A DNA stretch of 64,000 bases, taken from CAVVSQ01 sp963848825. GTDB taxonomy: Bacteria; Planctomycetota; Planctomycetia; Gemmatales; Gemmataceae. Position numbers and translations under genes: made by a program. Position 1 is the stretch's first letter; each line of letters starts with the position of its first letter. Shown one piece after another: positions 18,177 to 28,221 of this stretch. The stretch covers positions 372,001 to 436,000 of the forward strand of contig CAWKFA010000015.1 of NCBI GenBank assembly GCA_963848825.1, given 5' to 3'. The notes beneath the pieces were generated by a model, which worked only from the letters and a program-made list of their open reading frames with translations, had not been told where the DNA came from and did not search any database.

Positions 18177-18456
18177 GGGGTAAAACGCAGGGATTTTCAC
18201 CTCTCTGCCAACTTCCGATCGACCATTTCGGCCACCCAAGACAATTTCCGTAAAATGTTTCGATCGCGGCGGTTCGGGCAGTTCGCCCGGCCCCCATCTT
18301 GGTTCATCTCCAAGTTAAGGTCCGGTTCTCGGTTGGGGCTTTCTTTGGACTCATCGCAGTCCACTGAAAGCCCTGACCGGGGACTGACCCGTTTGTGCGA
18401 CCGTCTCGCACGGCGGGCCCCATCAGGGGTTTTCAAACCTTTTTTGGAGGTCCAAT

Positions 18457-18666
18457 ATGGACTATTTAGATGATGATGTCGGCAGTTACTTAGAGTTGTT
18501 GTTGTGGGTCGTACGGATTGTATCCGCCTTCCGGCCAAGGTGGCGTAAGCCAGCCGAAGTGGAGCCGAAAACCACGCCCAAATCTAAGAGCCCCAAACCT
18601 TGCAAGCCGAAGCGAAGGCCCAAGAAGGCAAAGGCGAAGAGAAGTAAGCGGAAAAAACGTAAGTAA
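18457..18666 (+). CDS. Small basic protein, 69 aa
   Basis: ATG 18457 lies behind TTTGGAGGTCC, an ideal ribosome site. The N-terminal half is hydrophobic (YLDDDVGSYLELLLWVVRIV); the C-terminal half is almost all Lys, Arg and Pro (KPCKPKRRPKKAKAKRSKRK), like histone-H1-type tails. It probably binds nucleic acid or the membrane surface. A terminator follows 43 bases after the stop, so it is a single-gene unit. Confidence 0.65.
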   Translation: MDYLDDDVGSYLELLLWVVRIVSAFRPRWRKPAEVEPKTTPKSKSPKPCKPKRRPKKAKAKRSKRKKRK

Positions 18667-18708
18667 CTCGGTGGCGAAGATAGGGCACATGCATCCCGAT
18701 CGGAATGA

Positions 18709-18729
18709 GGGCCTCCGGGCCCTTTTTCT
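18709..18729 (+). terminator. Intrinsic terminator after the small basic protein
   Basis: GGGCC-TCCG-GGCCC followed by TTTTTCTT. Confidence 0.7.
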
Positions 18730-18973
18730 TGCGCGGTCACACGCCCGTCCCTCACCCCTCGAAGTCCACCGCCTTGAAGGTTTCGGGTCGTCCAAGCGAC
18801 TGTGCGCATTTCAACGCCGAAACCTGCTCAGGTCCGACACGCCTCTGTAGCTCCGCAGGACGAGCGAACCGTAAGCTACGATAGAAGAACCTACCCAGCG
18901 AATCGACAAATCGCTGGCGACCACTTCGTCCGGCATGGACGAGGCCGAGCGCCGGCTAGCTGGAGTTAGGACA

Positions 18974-20017
18974 ATGCAAACGACACTCAATGCCGCCGTC
19001 GAAAGTTATCTGTGCATGCATCCCCGTTCGCGGGGCACTCGCAACGAATACCACTCGACCCTTCGCAAGTGGGAGCAGTGGGGCCACGGAGCGCCCATCG
19101 AGGATTTGCAGCGTAAGGCTCTCCGGGACTTCTTGGACTGGGTCTACAAGCTGGCCGTCGAGGACCAAGGAACTAACCCCGGCCGAACCGCCAACAAGGC
19201 CCGCGAACACCTGCGTGCCGTCTTCTCTTGGGCCTGGGAGAAAGAGCTGATCGATTCCCCGCCAAGGTTCCCCAAGCCGCGGCCTCAGCGCGACGTTGCA
19301 GGCCGCCACTACCTGAGCAAGGCGGAACTCAACGCACTTTACTTCGCGACCTATAAGATGCAGCGGCCGAGAGGCTGGGACCTCCCGATGCCGGTTGGGC
19401 GGTACTGGCGGGCGGCGCTTGTGCTGTTTTTCAACTATGGCTTGGACACGGGAACGGTCTGGAAGTCCATCCCTTGGCACGAGCCGGTTCGTTGGCGAAA
19501 TGTCTGTTAGGATCGGCACGCCCTGGACCGAGAAGTCAAGGAGCAATGTCGCTGGGGCTGGTTCTTTTACCGGAGGATTAAGACGTGCAAGACCTTCTAC
19601 CGGCCCATGAATCGTGTCGTCCACGCCCACCTCCAGAGCATTCTGCCGAAGACCCTGACCCCGGAATTGCCGGTTTTCCTGGGCGGTGGGGCGCGACCAA
19701 ATGCTCGCTTCCAACAACTCTGCAAGTTGGCGAATATCAGGCCGAAGGCCAACGCCGACACGGGTAAAGACGAGCCCTGGGAATTGAAGGACCTCCGCAA
19801 AACGTGCGCCACGTATTACGACGAACACATGCCGGAGTCGTCGGTGGAAATCCTTGGGCATTCGGTGGGTGGGATCACGTACCGGCACTACGCCCACCAG
19901 GCGCCGCTGGCCTTCAAGGCGATCATGACGCTGCCGCAGCCGACGGCCTTCAAGTCACTGGCGAAAGGCTTCGATGGCGAATGCCCCTGTTGCCGGAGGA
20001 AGTTCAGCTGCGCCTGA
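18974..20017 (+). CDS. Second tyrosine recombinase, one frameshift
   Basis: N-terminal SAM-like core-binding part (MQTTLNAAVESYL, RGTRNEYHSTLRKWEQWG) and a catalytic domain with LKDLRKTCATYY, VEILGHS and Tyr in GITYRHYAH. Lys replaces the usual His after the Arg of box II. The break is near 19507, after which coding continues as DRHALDREVKEQCRWGWFFY. About 347 aa when joined. It is not close to either island end, so it may belong to an element that inserted into the island, or may move a cassette such as the following nuclease/ATPase pair. Confidence 0.8.
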
Positions 20018-20322
20018 CCCATAGGGCGATGAAACCGAAGCGTGGTGATTTGTTTCCGGGGCCCGAAAGCAGCGCTGCGTGCCGCCCGTTCTACCGCCAC
20101 GGGGCAAACTAGAGGCCAAGAGCCGGAAATGGACAGGCCCGAGACGAACGCGTGCCCGAGTTTCAAGGTTCTACCGAAGGTCCGCTCATAGTTCACTTTA
20201 CGTGCGTGCCCACGCAGCAATAATCGCCATTGGCGTCGCGGCTGCCAGTAGATATGACAATGCCGTGGTCGAGATTTATTCGGCCGTGGCCTTTTCGCTC
20301 CTCAACGAACTGGTATCCGCAG

Positions 20323-21483
20323 GTGTCCCTAGCCGCCCCCTCCTTCGCTGAGCTCCTCATTACCGTTCCGCCGCGGGAGCGCAGTGGACCACGTTCCAGC
20401 AACCGTTTCTCATTCCAACATTCCTACGGTCTCGGAGTCGTCCTCACACGCCACGAGAAGACTGACGATTACTGCGTCCTATTCGATATTCATGAGGACG
20501 TGTTCGTGCTTAACGATTCTGTCAACCCCACGTCCGCCGACGTATTCCAAATTAAGACGGACGCCGCGACGTGGACTTCGCACAACCTCACAAAGCGCGA
20601 GAAGAACAAGGACACCGGGGAGGAGAAGCCGTCAGTCCTTGGCAATCTCTACGGCAACTACGTTCGTTTCCCCGGGTGCATCAAATCCATGTCGTTCGTT
20701 GCGACGTCGTCGTACAACGTCGCTCTTAAAGAGCCACCACCGTGCGGCGACCGCGAAACCTTTTGCATCACGGAGATCGAGGAAACGGAGCGGAAGGTCA
20801 TTCACGCCAAGATAGCCGCGGAGCATAACGTTTCGGATCCTCCCGACGGGCATGCCGTAACGCATCTCCTGCGAACGTCGCTCAGCGTGCAGGACCATGA
20901 GCGCCACACGGAAGGAATCGTTTCGGATTTTCTGTCGCGGCAGGGCGATGGCACGATCCCGCCCGCACCGTTCCAAAGAACGCTCCGGACGGAGCTACGG
21001 CGAAGAAATGACAAGGAAGGTGCGCCAGCGTCATTTGCGGAACTCGTACAGTCGAAGGGCCTCACGCGTGCGGATTTGCAGTCGATGATCGACTCGGTTC
21101 CTACTCTTCGCAGGATGGATGACCTTGCAGCCACGATCAGGGCCCAGCTGGTCCAAGAGGGATACAGCATTACGATGCAGGAAAAACTTAACGCCGAGGT
21201 TCGCAATTACCTCGCCCACCGCCTAGACGCGACCAACGCCGTGTTGGCAGACGCGTGGAGGAAGGTGGCGGAGGAAATTGCGCGGTTGGATCCGAAGGCT
21301 TTTGCGTCCGCCACGCCCGTTACGGATATCATTGGGAAGGTAGGCGATCTTCGGAATACAGAATTCGATCTCATTCGGGTTCGGTATTCAAGCGTCTTTC
21401 TGAACGCGATCATCACGGTGGCAATCTATGAGCAGCCAGAACTTCCGACGTCTCCTCCGCAACCTGCGGAGAAAAACACATGA
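20323..21483 (+). CDS. DUF4297/Cap4-type nuclease, Lamassu LmuA-like
   Basis: About 386 aa. The N-terminal domain shows SSNRFSFQHSYGLGVVL, LFDIHEDVFVLND and DVFQIKTDAATWT: a PD-(D/E)xK nuclease of the DUF4297 (Cap4) type, with the QxK catalytic residues. The C-terminal 200 aa are helical. The start is uncertain; GTG 20323 gives the shortest frame that keeps the whole domain. The next gene starts inside its stop codon (ATGA) and encodes an SMC-like ATPase. That pairing is the LmuA-LmuB core of Lamassu defence; ABC-3C systems are the alternative. Expected to cut DNA when the ATPase senses invasion. Confidence 0.75.
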   Translation: MSLAAPSFAELLITVPPRERSGPRSSNRFSFQHSYGLGVVLTRHEKTDDYCVLFDIHEDVFVLNDSVNPTSADVFQIKTDAATWTSHNLTKREKNKDTGEEKPSVLGNLYGNYVRFPGCIKSMSFVATSSYNVALKEPPPCGDRETFCITEIEETERKVIHAKIAAEHNVSDPPDGHAVTHLLRTSLSVQDHERHTEGIVSDFLSRQGDGTIPPAPFQRTLRTELRRRNDKEGAPASFAELVQSKGLTRADLQSMIDSVPTLRRMDDLAATIRAQLVQEGYSITMQEKLNAEVRNYLAHRLDATNAVLADAWRKVAEEIARLDPKAFASATPVTDIIGKVGDLRNTEFDLIRVRYSSVFLNAIITVAIYEQPELPTSPPQPAEKNT

Positions 21484-23178
21484 AAAGGTTGCGCTTTCAC
21501 GAGCTACAGTTGCTGGCCGAGTCCGAAAAGACGGCAAGGGCCGTGTCGTTCGACAAGCCAGTGACGGTGATCAAGGGGCAAAATGACCGCGGGAAATCCT
21601 GCCTCATCAAGTCGCTCTATACCCCGCTGGGCGCCACACCGAGCGTTGTGCACCCGAAATGGGAAAAATTGAATGTCACCTTGCACCTGTCGTTCTCTAT
21701 CGACTCGGTTCGCTACTCGATCCTCAAAGTCGGCCGGCAGTACACGCTCTTTGATGCGCAACATGCGGTAATGGGGCAGTACACTCGTATCACCTCCGGC
21801 CTTGGCCCTCGGCTCGCTAACCTCTTCGATTTCCACCTGGAACTGACGAACGCGAGCACGAGGCAGCCCCAGCAAGCGACGCCGGCCCTGCTGTTTCTGC
21901 CGTTCTACTTCGATCAGGACACCGAGCTGGGTAGAGAATTGGAGCTCGTTTGAACAACTGCGGCAGTTCAGCGCCTACCGGAAGGCTATCGCCGAGTTCC
22001 ACACGGGCATCAAGCCGAACGAGTACTATCACGCGAAGGCAAAGAAGGCCGTTGCCGAGGAGAAACGCGAGGAGTTGCGGCATGACCGGAGCGTCGTGAA
22101 ACGGGTGCTGGAAAAAATCGAGCTTTTGATGCAGCAGACGAGCTTCGATTTGGATATCGCCGTGTACCAAGCGGAGATTGTCCGCTTGCTCGCGGCAAGC
22201 AACGACCTGCGAGTCGAAGAGGAGCGCGTGAAGGACGAGATGGTGCAGCTCGACACCCGGCGCCGGATGCTGGAGCACCAAATGCACATCACGCAGGAGG
22301 CCGCAACGGAGCTGGGGAAGGATTTTTCTTTCGCCTCCGAGAAGCTCGGCAACGAAGTTGAATGCCCGATCTGCGGGGCCCATTACGAGAATTCTTTCGC
22401 CGAGCGATTCAAGATCGCCGCCGATGAGGATCAGCTTCGAATGGCGCTTGGTGCCATGCGTCAGGAGTACGAGCAGGTACTTGAGCGCATTGACAAAAAG
22501 GCGAAGTTGAGCGAGGACCTGCAATCACGAATGAAAGCTATCAATGAAATCCTCGAAACGCGGCAGAGCGACGTGAAACTCCACGATATCCTCCGCAGCG
22601 AGGGCAAGAAAGAGGTGCGGGTCGTACTCCGGGGGGAGTTGGACGAGCTAAATAGATTCATCGGGCGGGCGGACGGAGAAGTGGAGGATGCCACAAAGGA
22701 GATGAAAGAATTCCTAAACAGGAAGCGTGTCAAGGAGATCAAGGAGTTCTATCTCGAAAAGATGGATTCGTATTTGCATCAGCTCGATGTGACGGAGCTG
22801 GATGAAGAAAGCTACGCCGAAATGGACTGCAAGATCATGGAGTCGGGGAGCGACAAACCGCGAGCGTTACTTGCATTCTACTTCGCGATCCTGAAGACCA
22901 TTGAGAAGTACTCGACCGCAGCCTTCTGCCCGATCGTCATCGATTCCGCGAGACAACAGGAGCAGGACACGATGCACTGGAAGAAGATGTTGGAATTCAT
23001 GCGTGATCATCGTCCGACGGAGAGCCAAATGATCGTAGGACTCGTGGAGGATCTCGGAATAGACCTCGGCGGTGACGTTATAGAGCTCGTCGACGAGCGG
23101 CAGCTACTTCAGAAAGCCGATTATGAGCGCGTGGCCGCCGACCTGAGGCCGTTCATCGACAAGAGCTTGAAACAATAG
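21480..23178 (+). CDS. SMC/Rad50-like ATPase, Lamassu LmuB-like, one frameshift
   Basis: Walker A GQNDRGKS at residues 33-40 (VTVIKGQNDRGKSCLIKSLY). Long coiled coils follow, then a hook-like turn CPICGAHYEN and a second coiled coil. The ATPase is completed by SGSDKPRALLAFYFAIL (signature region) and FCPIVIDSARQQEQD (Walker B). The frame breaks near 21925; joined length is about 565 aa. The single CPxC hook fits zinc-mediated dimerisation as in Rad50. Co-translated with the DUF4297 nuclease. No LmuC gene is visible between the two or after. Confidence 0.75.
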
Positions 23179-23567
23179 AGTTAATCTGAGTTATGTCGCG
23201 ATGTAGGTCGGGGGAGTGACAGGCCGACGTTGTGGGTCGCCTTTAGAGAACGATGGCGAAAGGGATGCGGCAGTGCATTGTGTGGAGAAGCCGAACACAG
23301 GCTATACCTACTGCTGCGGGTCGAGTGCATATTGGGTCTTAAGCATTTTTGCCCTCCTTTCCAATACATAGAGTAGATGACGAGTTTGGAAAGCTGCTGT
23401 GTGTGCGCTCCGGTCCGACCCACCGATGTAAGTGCGGCTTGCCACACTCAATGGTCCGGTCCCATCGACCTCGGCGTGTAGCCAACAAACGGCAAACCCA
23501 CGCAATCTATTCGCCGCTCGGTGGGTGGTGATACGCAAGCAAATCGCGAAGCGGCAACCGTGAATTC
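23179..23567. other. Non-coding stretch before the conserved leader
   Basis: No frame has coding character. I see no terminator directly after the ATPase gene. Confidence 0.4.
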
Positions 23568-23727
23568 CGCCATGGGCGCGGCTCCGCAAACCCAGCGAAA
23601 CGGCACAATGTAGGGCGGAGCTTACACGGCGACTTTTCGGAAAATGGCTCTTGCTTCAAAATACGTGATTATTACCTGAGCGCCAACTCGGACACGTGTC
23701 CGGGTTGTAGGTAAAAGGTAAACAGCC
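23568..23727 (+). promoter_or_regulatory. Conserved leader, copy 1, with palindromic hairpin
   Basis: About 160 bp that match the reverse complement of 45736-45900 at roughly 85-90 percent by eye. Invariant blocks are CTTTTCGGAAAATGGCTC, GTGATTATTACCTGAGCGCC and TTGTAGGTAAAAGGTAAAC. Between them lies a palindrome (23685-23706), AACTCGGACAC/GTGTCCGGGTT, ending 21 bases before the ATG of a small RCLGPG protein. In copy 2 the palindrome differs at two pairs, both of which remain paired. The AGGTAAAAGGT after it probably holds the ribosome site. Confidence 0.75.
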
Positions 23728-23906
23728 ATGGGACGAAAATTAGAAACAGGCAAGCGCGTTAGAGTCCGCTGTCTCGGCCCTGGCCCCGAGCATGTGTTTT
23801 GGCAATCGACAAAGTAAACCACCGAATTTGTTGGAAGTGTCAACAGAAAATAAACCAAATGACAGACCGTTTCTTAATAATCCGGAGGTTATCAGATGAG
23901 TGGTAG
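23728..23906 (+). CDS. Small RCLGPG-type protein, one frameshift
   Basis: Begins MGRKLETGKRVRVRCLGPG, then PEHVFW; the uninterrupted frame stops at 23817. After a shift near 23805 it continues IDKVNHRICWKCQQK, giving a CxxC typical of a zinc-ribbon half. The paralogue at 45736 has the same order (KRVRVRCLGPGEEHSFVS, then NKVTNRI). Function unknown; about 58 aa. Both copies follow the same structured leader. Confidence 0.6.
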
Positions 23907-24084
23907 GATTGTCGGTATGGGATTCAATCAGCGGTACTACCTCGACGGCGCTGAAGTAACAAAGGAGGACTTCCTGAAGGAGTTCCCTGACCGGCCTTTG
24001 AACGGTGGGACCATCGGCACTGAAACGAACTGGACCAAGCCCGTCATCAGCGACGGCGGCTGGTCCGAAATTGGGCGGACATAA
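23896..24084 (+). CDS. Small hypothetical protein, 62 aa
   Basis: ATG 23896 with CCGGAGG seven bases upstream. MSGRIVGMGFNQRYYLDGAE, followed by VTKEDFLKEFPDRP: a short beta strand and the phrase YxLDGxEVTxxxF that I recall from small planctomycete and phage-borne proteins. Nothing else is recognisable. It follows the RCLGPG protein closely and may share its mRNA. Confidence 0.65.
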   Translation: MSGRIVGMGFNQRYYLDGAEVTKEDFLKEFPDRPLNGGTIGTETNWTKPVISDGGWSEIGRT

Positions 24085-24136
24085 GGCGAAATCTAACCCG
24101 AAACCAAGCCAGCTGCCCGTCAACAGATCGCCCTGC

Positions 24137-24166
24137 CTTGGACGCAACCCACCCGTTGCGTCCAAG
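24137..24166. terminator. Perfect 12-bp stem-loop
   Basis: CTTGGACGCAAC and GTTGCGTCCAAG around CCACCC, followed by TTTA. It ends the small-protein unit or separates it from the dispersed repeat. The short T run makes termination uncertain. Confidence 0.55.
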
Positions 24167-24181
24167 TTTATGCGTCGCGTA

Positions 24182-24300
24182 GGCTTCGTGGAAGGGCCCG
24201 ATGATTCGGAATCGATCTGGAAGGAACCATCGATGTGTCGGTGCGGAACAAGTTGCGACCACCGCGGATGCTTCGGTCGATCCGACGTCGATCCGACTGA
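24182..24300 (+). repeat. Dispersed imperfect repeat, copy 2
   Basis: Matches 16294-16412 with scattered differences; this copy ends in a triplicated GATCCGAC-type motif (TCGATCCGACGTCGATCCGA). Confidence 0.65.
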
Positions 24301-24526
24301 AGCACGCAGCGTCAAAAGCTGAATTGGAGCCGGGGAGTCAGGCCCGAGCGTCAAGAGCTTGCATGGGAGAGCCAGCGGCAACGAGTTCGGCGAGTGGTCC
24401 GCCCTCCGCAATCCAGGTACAATAGAAATCCCACCCGACTGTCCAGTCGTGATCGCTCCAGGCGAAATGCCCGCGATACCTCGATCACATGCTGCGTGAG
24501 GAGTCCTCGAACTTGGTCCCGTAGTC

Positions 24527-25743
24527 GTGGTTCACCTGGTTGAAGTAAGTGAAGAAGGGAGAGGTAGCTTATTGAAGATTGACGAGGACCAAATTAAGGC
24601 TGCGTATAGGGTGGCGAAACGTGTTTACGCAGGCGAAATCAGCAGAGCGGCTGGAACCCGTGAGCTGGTCCGAGATTACGGACTGAATTCCAGTAGCGCC
24701 GCCGACACCATCAGCAACGTTAGGTATTTGCTACGCGGTGTGCGGTATGCGCGGACAAACAACAAGTTCGCGACAGACTACTTCCTTCAGATGATTCATC
24801 AGGACTTTGGTTTGGAGGCGCTCGGTAAAGCGGTTGGTGCGGTTGAGAAGCACGTCGAATACTATGAAAACCTGCGGCCCGGGACCACTATGGCCATTCA
24901 GACAATTGCGGAAAAGTATCGGACTATCGTGGATGGGACGAAGCTGGCCTTCCTGATTACGTGGAATCCACAACAAAAGCGTTGGCACGACATGCCGAGG
25001 GCCTCCATCTTGACCCTCTCGGGTGAGCTTTACGAGGACTTGTGGGGCGTGCGTAGCAAATCAGTCACAATAGGCAGCCGCCTTTTTCTTCTTCGGCAAG
25101 GCGTTGAACCAAAGGGCATTGTCGGGTCTGGGTGGGCGACCACACGCCAAGGTTTCGCACCCCAGCCGAGCCGGGCCGCATCAACCATATAGTCAACATT
25201 GTCTTCGACATGATGTTGGACCCGGACAAGTATCCCCCGCTTGATTGGCACACTTTTACTATGCCGCCATTGAGTGAGGTTCACTGGACAACGCAGTCAT
25301 CGGGCATCAGCGTTCCAGAGGAATTGGAGGCAGAGTGGCAGAAGCATGTCAAAAAAGTTCTCGGCTACCTTCCAGACGCCCTCAACGAAAAGGTCACCGA
25401 CCAGGAAGAATTGCACTTTCCCGAGGGCCGGGGGAGTTATCGCTTGCACCGCCAAATCGAGCGAAACAGCCAACTCGTCAAGGCGGCGAAAGCAAAGGCG
25501 AAGCAGGAGGGGCGGCTGTACTGCTGGGTCTGTGCCTTTGACTTCGCCAAGCGTTACGGCGAGCGCGGCAACGGCTTCATCGAAGCCCACCATACGATCC
25601 CTGTGTCGCAACTCGGCAAAAATTCCATGACGAGCGTGGAAGACTTGGCGATGGTGTGCAGCAATTGCCACCGAATGCTGCACCGAACCCCGTGGTTATC
25701 ACTCGAGAAACTCAGTGCGCTGTGCATCACGCACCGCTCATGA
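24527..25743 (+). CDS. EVE-like domain fused to an HNH nuclease, one frameshift
   Basis: N-terminal helical region (IDEDQIKAAYRVAKRVYAGE), then an EVE/PUA-like module: AFLITWNPQQKRW and SRLFLLRQGVEPKGIVGSGW, interrupted by a frameshift near 25160 and completed as INHIVNIVFDMMLDPD. The C-terminus is a classic HNH: YCWVCAFDF, GFIEAHHTIPVSQLG, LAMVCSNCHRMLHR, with four Cys for structural zinc. About 405 aa. EVE-HNH fusions are thought to read modified bases and cut such DNA (type IV restriction). It stands alone with gaps on both sides. Confidence 0.85.
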
Positions 25744-26058
25744 CCCCGGGTTCGGAGCTTTTGAATTGGTCCCTGAACCGGAGGCCCGTCGGATTAGTCG
25801 ATATTGTGCGGCCACGATTCACCAGGCGCCCAACTATGCGCGTCCGCGTGTCGGCGGTTGGCCATCGGCCTTTGCGCCGAAATGGTCCTTGGCCCAGGTG
25901 ACTATCTGCTCCTCGGTTAACCGTGGGACGTTTGCTCTGTTTCGTATCCCGCAGTCCCTGCCGAATTGCAGCGTCTAGGTTTCTCCAGGTTTCCCCTGGT
26001 GCGTCGACAATCGGACCGGATTTCACATTTGGCCACCGGCCCGTACGGGCATGGGGGT
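25744..26058. other. Stretch without a convincing gene
   Basis: Convergent gap between the EVE-HNH gene and the ferredoxin. Short frames only. Confidence 0.4.
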
Positions 26059-26328
26059 TTACCCATCGGCGGCCTCAACAGAACGCATCTCGATGGCGTC
26101 GGTTGGGCACACGATGGCGCAGACCGCACACGATATGCAATCACCAGGGCGCGGCATCCAGGGCACCGTGCCGGCCATCTCAAGGCAGTTCGTGGGGCAG
26201 ATCTCAGAACAGGCTCGGCAGCCCATGCAACGAGCTTCGTTTAAAACGGGGAACTCATGCCAGGCCTTCCGGACGGTAACTAAAGACCCCTTGGCGTTAA
26301 TCCCGGGCAAGGCACTGCTCCCCGTCAT
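26059..26328 (-). CDS. 2[4Fe-4S] ferredoxin-like protein
   Basis: 89 aa with two four-cysteine sets: CMGCRACSEICP and CISCAVCAIVCPTDAIEM. These are classic bacterial ferredoxin motifs for two [4Fe-4S] clusters and electron transfer. The N-terminus (VTVRKAWHEFPVLNEA) is extended compared with clostridial ferredoxins. It overlaps the end of the SRAP gene by about 30 bases in another frame, which suggests coupled expression or a later true start. No redox partner is present in the island. Confidence 0.85.
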   Translation of the reverse strand: MTGSSALPGINAKGSLVTVRKAWHEFPVLNEARCMGCRACSEICPTNCLEMAGTVPWMPRPGDCISCAVCAIVCPTDAIEMRSVEAADG

Positions 26329-26967
26329 TCCTGGGGTTGTTGACGTAAGTGCTCACCGGGATCGCCGCCATTTCGTTGGCTGGGTAGGGCCCGAGCATTT
26401 CTTGCAAGACTCCCGGATCGGCAAACGCTGGGTCTAGCCACCGCTCGTAATCTTTCGGTCCCAAGATGACCGGCATTCGGTGATGCAGAGGCTTGAGGAC
26501 ATCGTTCGCATCCGTTGTGATAATCGTGCAGCTGTCGATAGCTCCATCCGGCCCCTGCCAATGCTCCCAGAGCCCCGCGAACGTGAAAGGGTGTTCGTCT
26601 TTCATCCGGATGTAAAAAGGCTGATTTGGGCCTTTTCCGACCGCCTTTTGCCATTCGTAGAAACCATCGGCGAGAATGAGGCACCGGCGGCCGCTTGAAC
26701 GCAACTCGGAAGCTCGGCTTGCTGGCAACGCCATCAGCACGGGCATTAATCAGACTGGAGCCGATCTTCGTGTCCTTGGCCCAGGTCGGAATAAGGCCCC
26801 ATCGGACAAACGCGGCCTCCGGTCTAGCGTCGGTTGGCTGGCGAATGGCCAGGATGGATTGAGTGGGGGCAATGTTGTATTGCGGCGTTCGTGTCCGGGA
26901 ACTGAAGCGTGGGGAAAATTTGCTGGATGTTGTCGAATCTGCGCCTAAGTGTGAAACGCCCGCACAT
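26297..26967 (-). CDS. SRAP/HMCES-type abasic-site DNA-protein crosslinker, two frameshifts
   Basis: Start at 26967 gives MCGRFTLRRRF; Cys2 is the residue that crosslinks to abasic sites in YedK/HMCES. The family blocks follow in order: APTQSILAIRQ, VRWGLIPTWA, SSLINARAD, CLILADGFYEWQ, PFTFAGLWEHW, TIITTDAND, LHHRMPVIL. Frameshifts are near 26885 and 26692. Length about 223 aa, normal. It protects abasic sites in single-stranded DNA and is SOS-linked in bacteria. Its place beside nucleases suggests repair of damage they cause. Confidence 0.88.
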
Positions 26968-27006
26968 GGAAATCAGCATAATCGAGCGGCGGTGGCTCCG
27001 CAAGCA

Positions 27007-27348
27007 TCAATCGTGACGTGGCGGAGTGGGCGGGTACTGCGTTATCTGGCCCTTGGCGCCATCACAGGAGAGATAGTGCAACGCCACGTTAAGCTCGTGC
27101 ATCGCGTCGTACGCCTTCTGGACCAATTTGAAGAGCGGGTCATGGTGCGGAAAGCCGGCCTTTATCATCCGGTCTTGTAATCGATAGAGATACCCCAGGC
27201 TTGGCTGCACGGAAGCGTTGAGCTTTTTGGCCTGCTCGTGAGTGATAGATTTTCGATCCATGGCCCGAGGATATTTGGCGGATGCGTCGTTTGCTAGCTC
27301 CGTTGTCGCCGATGACATTTTGGCTGCAGCAATTTTCAAAACTCCCAT
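27007..27348 (-). CDS. Hypothetical helical protein, 113 aa
   Basis: MSSATTELANDASAKYPRAM (from an internal ATG) leads into KKLNASVQPSLGYLYRLQDRM and FKLVQKAYDAMHELNVALHY, two long amphipathic helices. Similar small helical proteins occur in planctomycete genomes by my recollection; no function is known. Frame intact. It lies 39 bases upstream of the SRAP gene on the same strand. Confidence 0.6.
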   Translation of the reverse strand: MGVLKIAAAKMSSATTELANDASAKYPRAMDRKSITHEQAKKLNASVQPSLGYLYRLQDRMIKAGFPHHDPLFKLVQKAYDAMHELNVALHYLSCDGAKGQITQYPPTPPRHD

Positions 27349-27523
27349 TGAACCCAGCGGGATGGGGCCTGAAACCTGGGAGCGACTTACTTTCTCTGTC
27401 CGCCCCAGCCAATCGAAAGCATCCGCACTCTCGTTTTAGGCTTTTTCTCAGATGACATGACTCGGGAGTGTGCGGGGCATGCCTTCCTTCGGTTCCCGTT
27501 TCAATCGTGTCACCGTCCAACAT

Positions 27524-28145
27524 CTAGGTTTCTTCAATATCGTCCGCCTCGCTCTCACCACAGTGAAGACGACGTCCCTCGTCGGTGAATTCGAAAGGGT
27601 AATCTGCGCCAGACTTGGGGGCCGTTTTGGACACCCAGTCCCAAAAGCGATTGATTAAGCCAGGGTCGCGAGTGTTTTTATGGCCTTGCGTCTTGGCGAG
27701 CAGTTTCGAGAACTTGGGCGGAATTTCAATAGCACTACGTCCGAAATAGAAGAACTCGGTTGCCACAAGCGCGTTCTCGCCTCCGGTGTCTCGGTCGCGA
27801 GCGCCTCTCATCATGTCCGGCCCCCGGGGCAACTTTCCAATCACCGTGAGCCTGGTGCCAGATGTTATCGCCACATCGGCTGATGGCCGTCTTCGGTGAA
27901 GGCTTGCGGGAATTGAATTTCTTCTCCTGCCAATACTTTTGGTAAGGGACAATCTCCTTGACGCGCATCACGTAGATCAGTTTGCCCGGTTTCGGTAAGC
28001 GCTGTGAGGCCGTGGCAACAATGATGTCGCCAAGCTCGGCATTCCGGCGAATAGTTGGTTTGCAGCACGCTAGCGTGCAGAAACGGCCGAAGGGGTTCGG
28101 GGCGAAGCCTGCGTCAAATCTGATGATGTATGCCGATAGCTTCAT
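27524..28145 (-). CDS. Nmad2-like nucleotide-modification-associated protein, one frameshift
   Basis: MKLSAYIIRFDAGFAPNPFG and FCTLACCKPTIRRNAELGDI are the signature start of Nmad2 (nucleotide modification associated domain 2), then KLIYVMRVKEIVPYQKYW. The rest is in another frame after about 27880: RDTGGENALVATEFFYFGRS. About 205 aa joined. Nmad proteins are linked to hypermodified-base systems and restriction of them. Next upstream on the same strand is the PD-(D/E)xK-EVE protein, which supports a role in sensing modified DNA. Confidence 0.75.
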
Positions 28146-28221
28146 GTGCTTACTGCTCCACGTAGAGAGGCCGCCTGAACGGGACTCCGAAGCCCCTTAC
28201 TTCCGGCGTTCGATGGAACCT

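Noticed and set aside
18837..18852. GCCTCTGTAGCTC also present in the hairpin of the RNA candidate (about 15780)
   Set aside because: Only about 13-14 bases shared and no matching structure around it; probably chance.
20230..20322. Upstream extension of the DUF4297 nuclease
   Set aside because: The extra residues (MASRLPVDMTMPWSRF) have no likeness to the family and no ribosome site.
23740..24411. 223-aa minus-strand frame
   Set aside because: Lies opposite two small genes and the repeat; reads as translated repeat (PKHPRWSQLVPHRHIDGSFQ) without domain.
26059..27523. Possible CRISPR adaptation or Cas4-like role of the ferredoxin and SRAP genes
   Set aside because: Cys pattern is plain 2[4Fe-4S] ferredoxin without nuclease residues; not Cas4.
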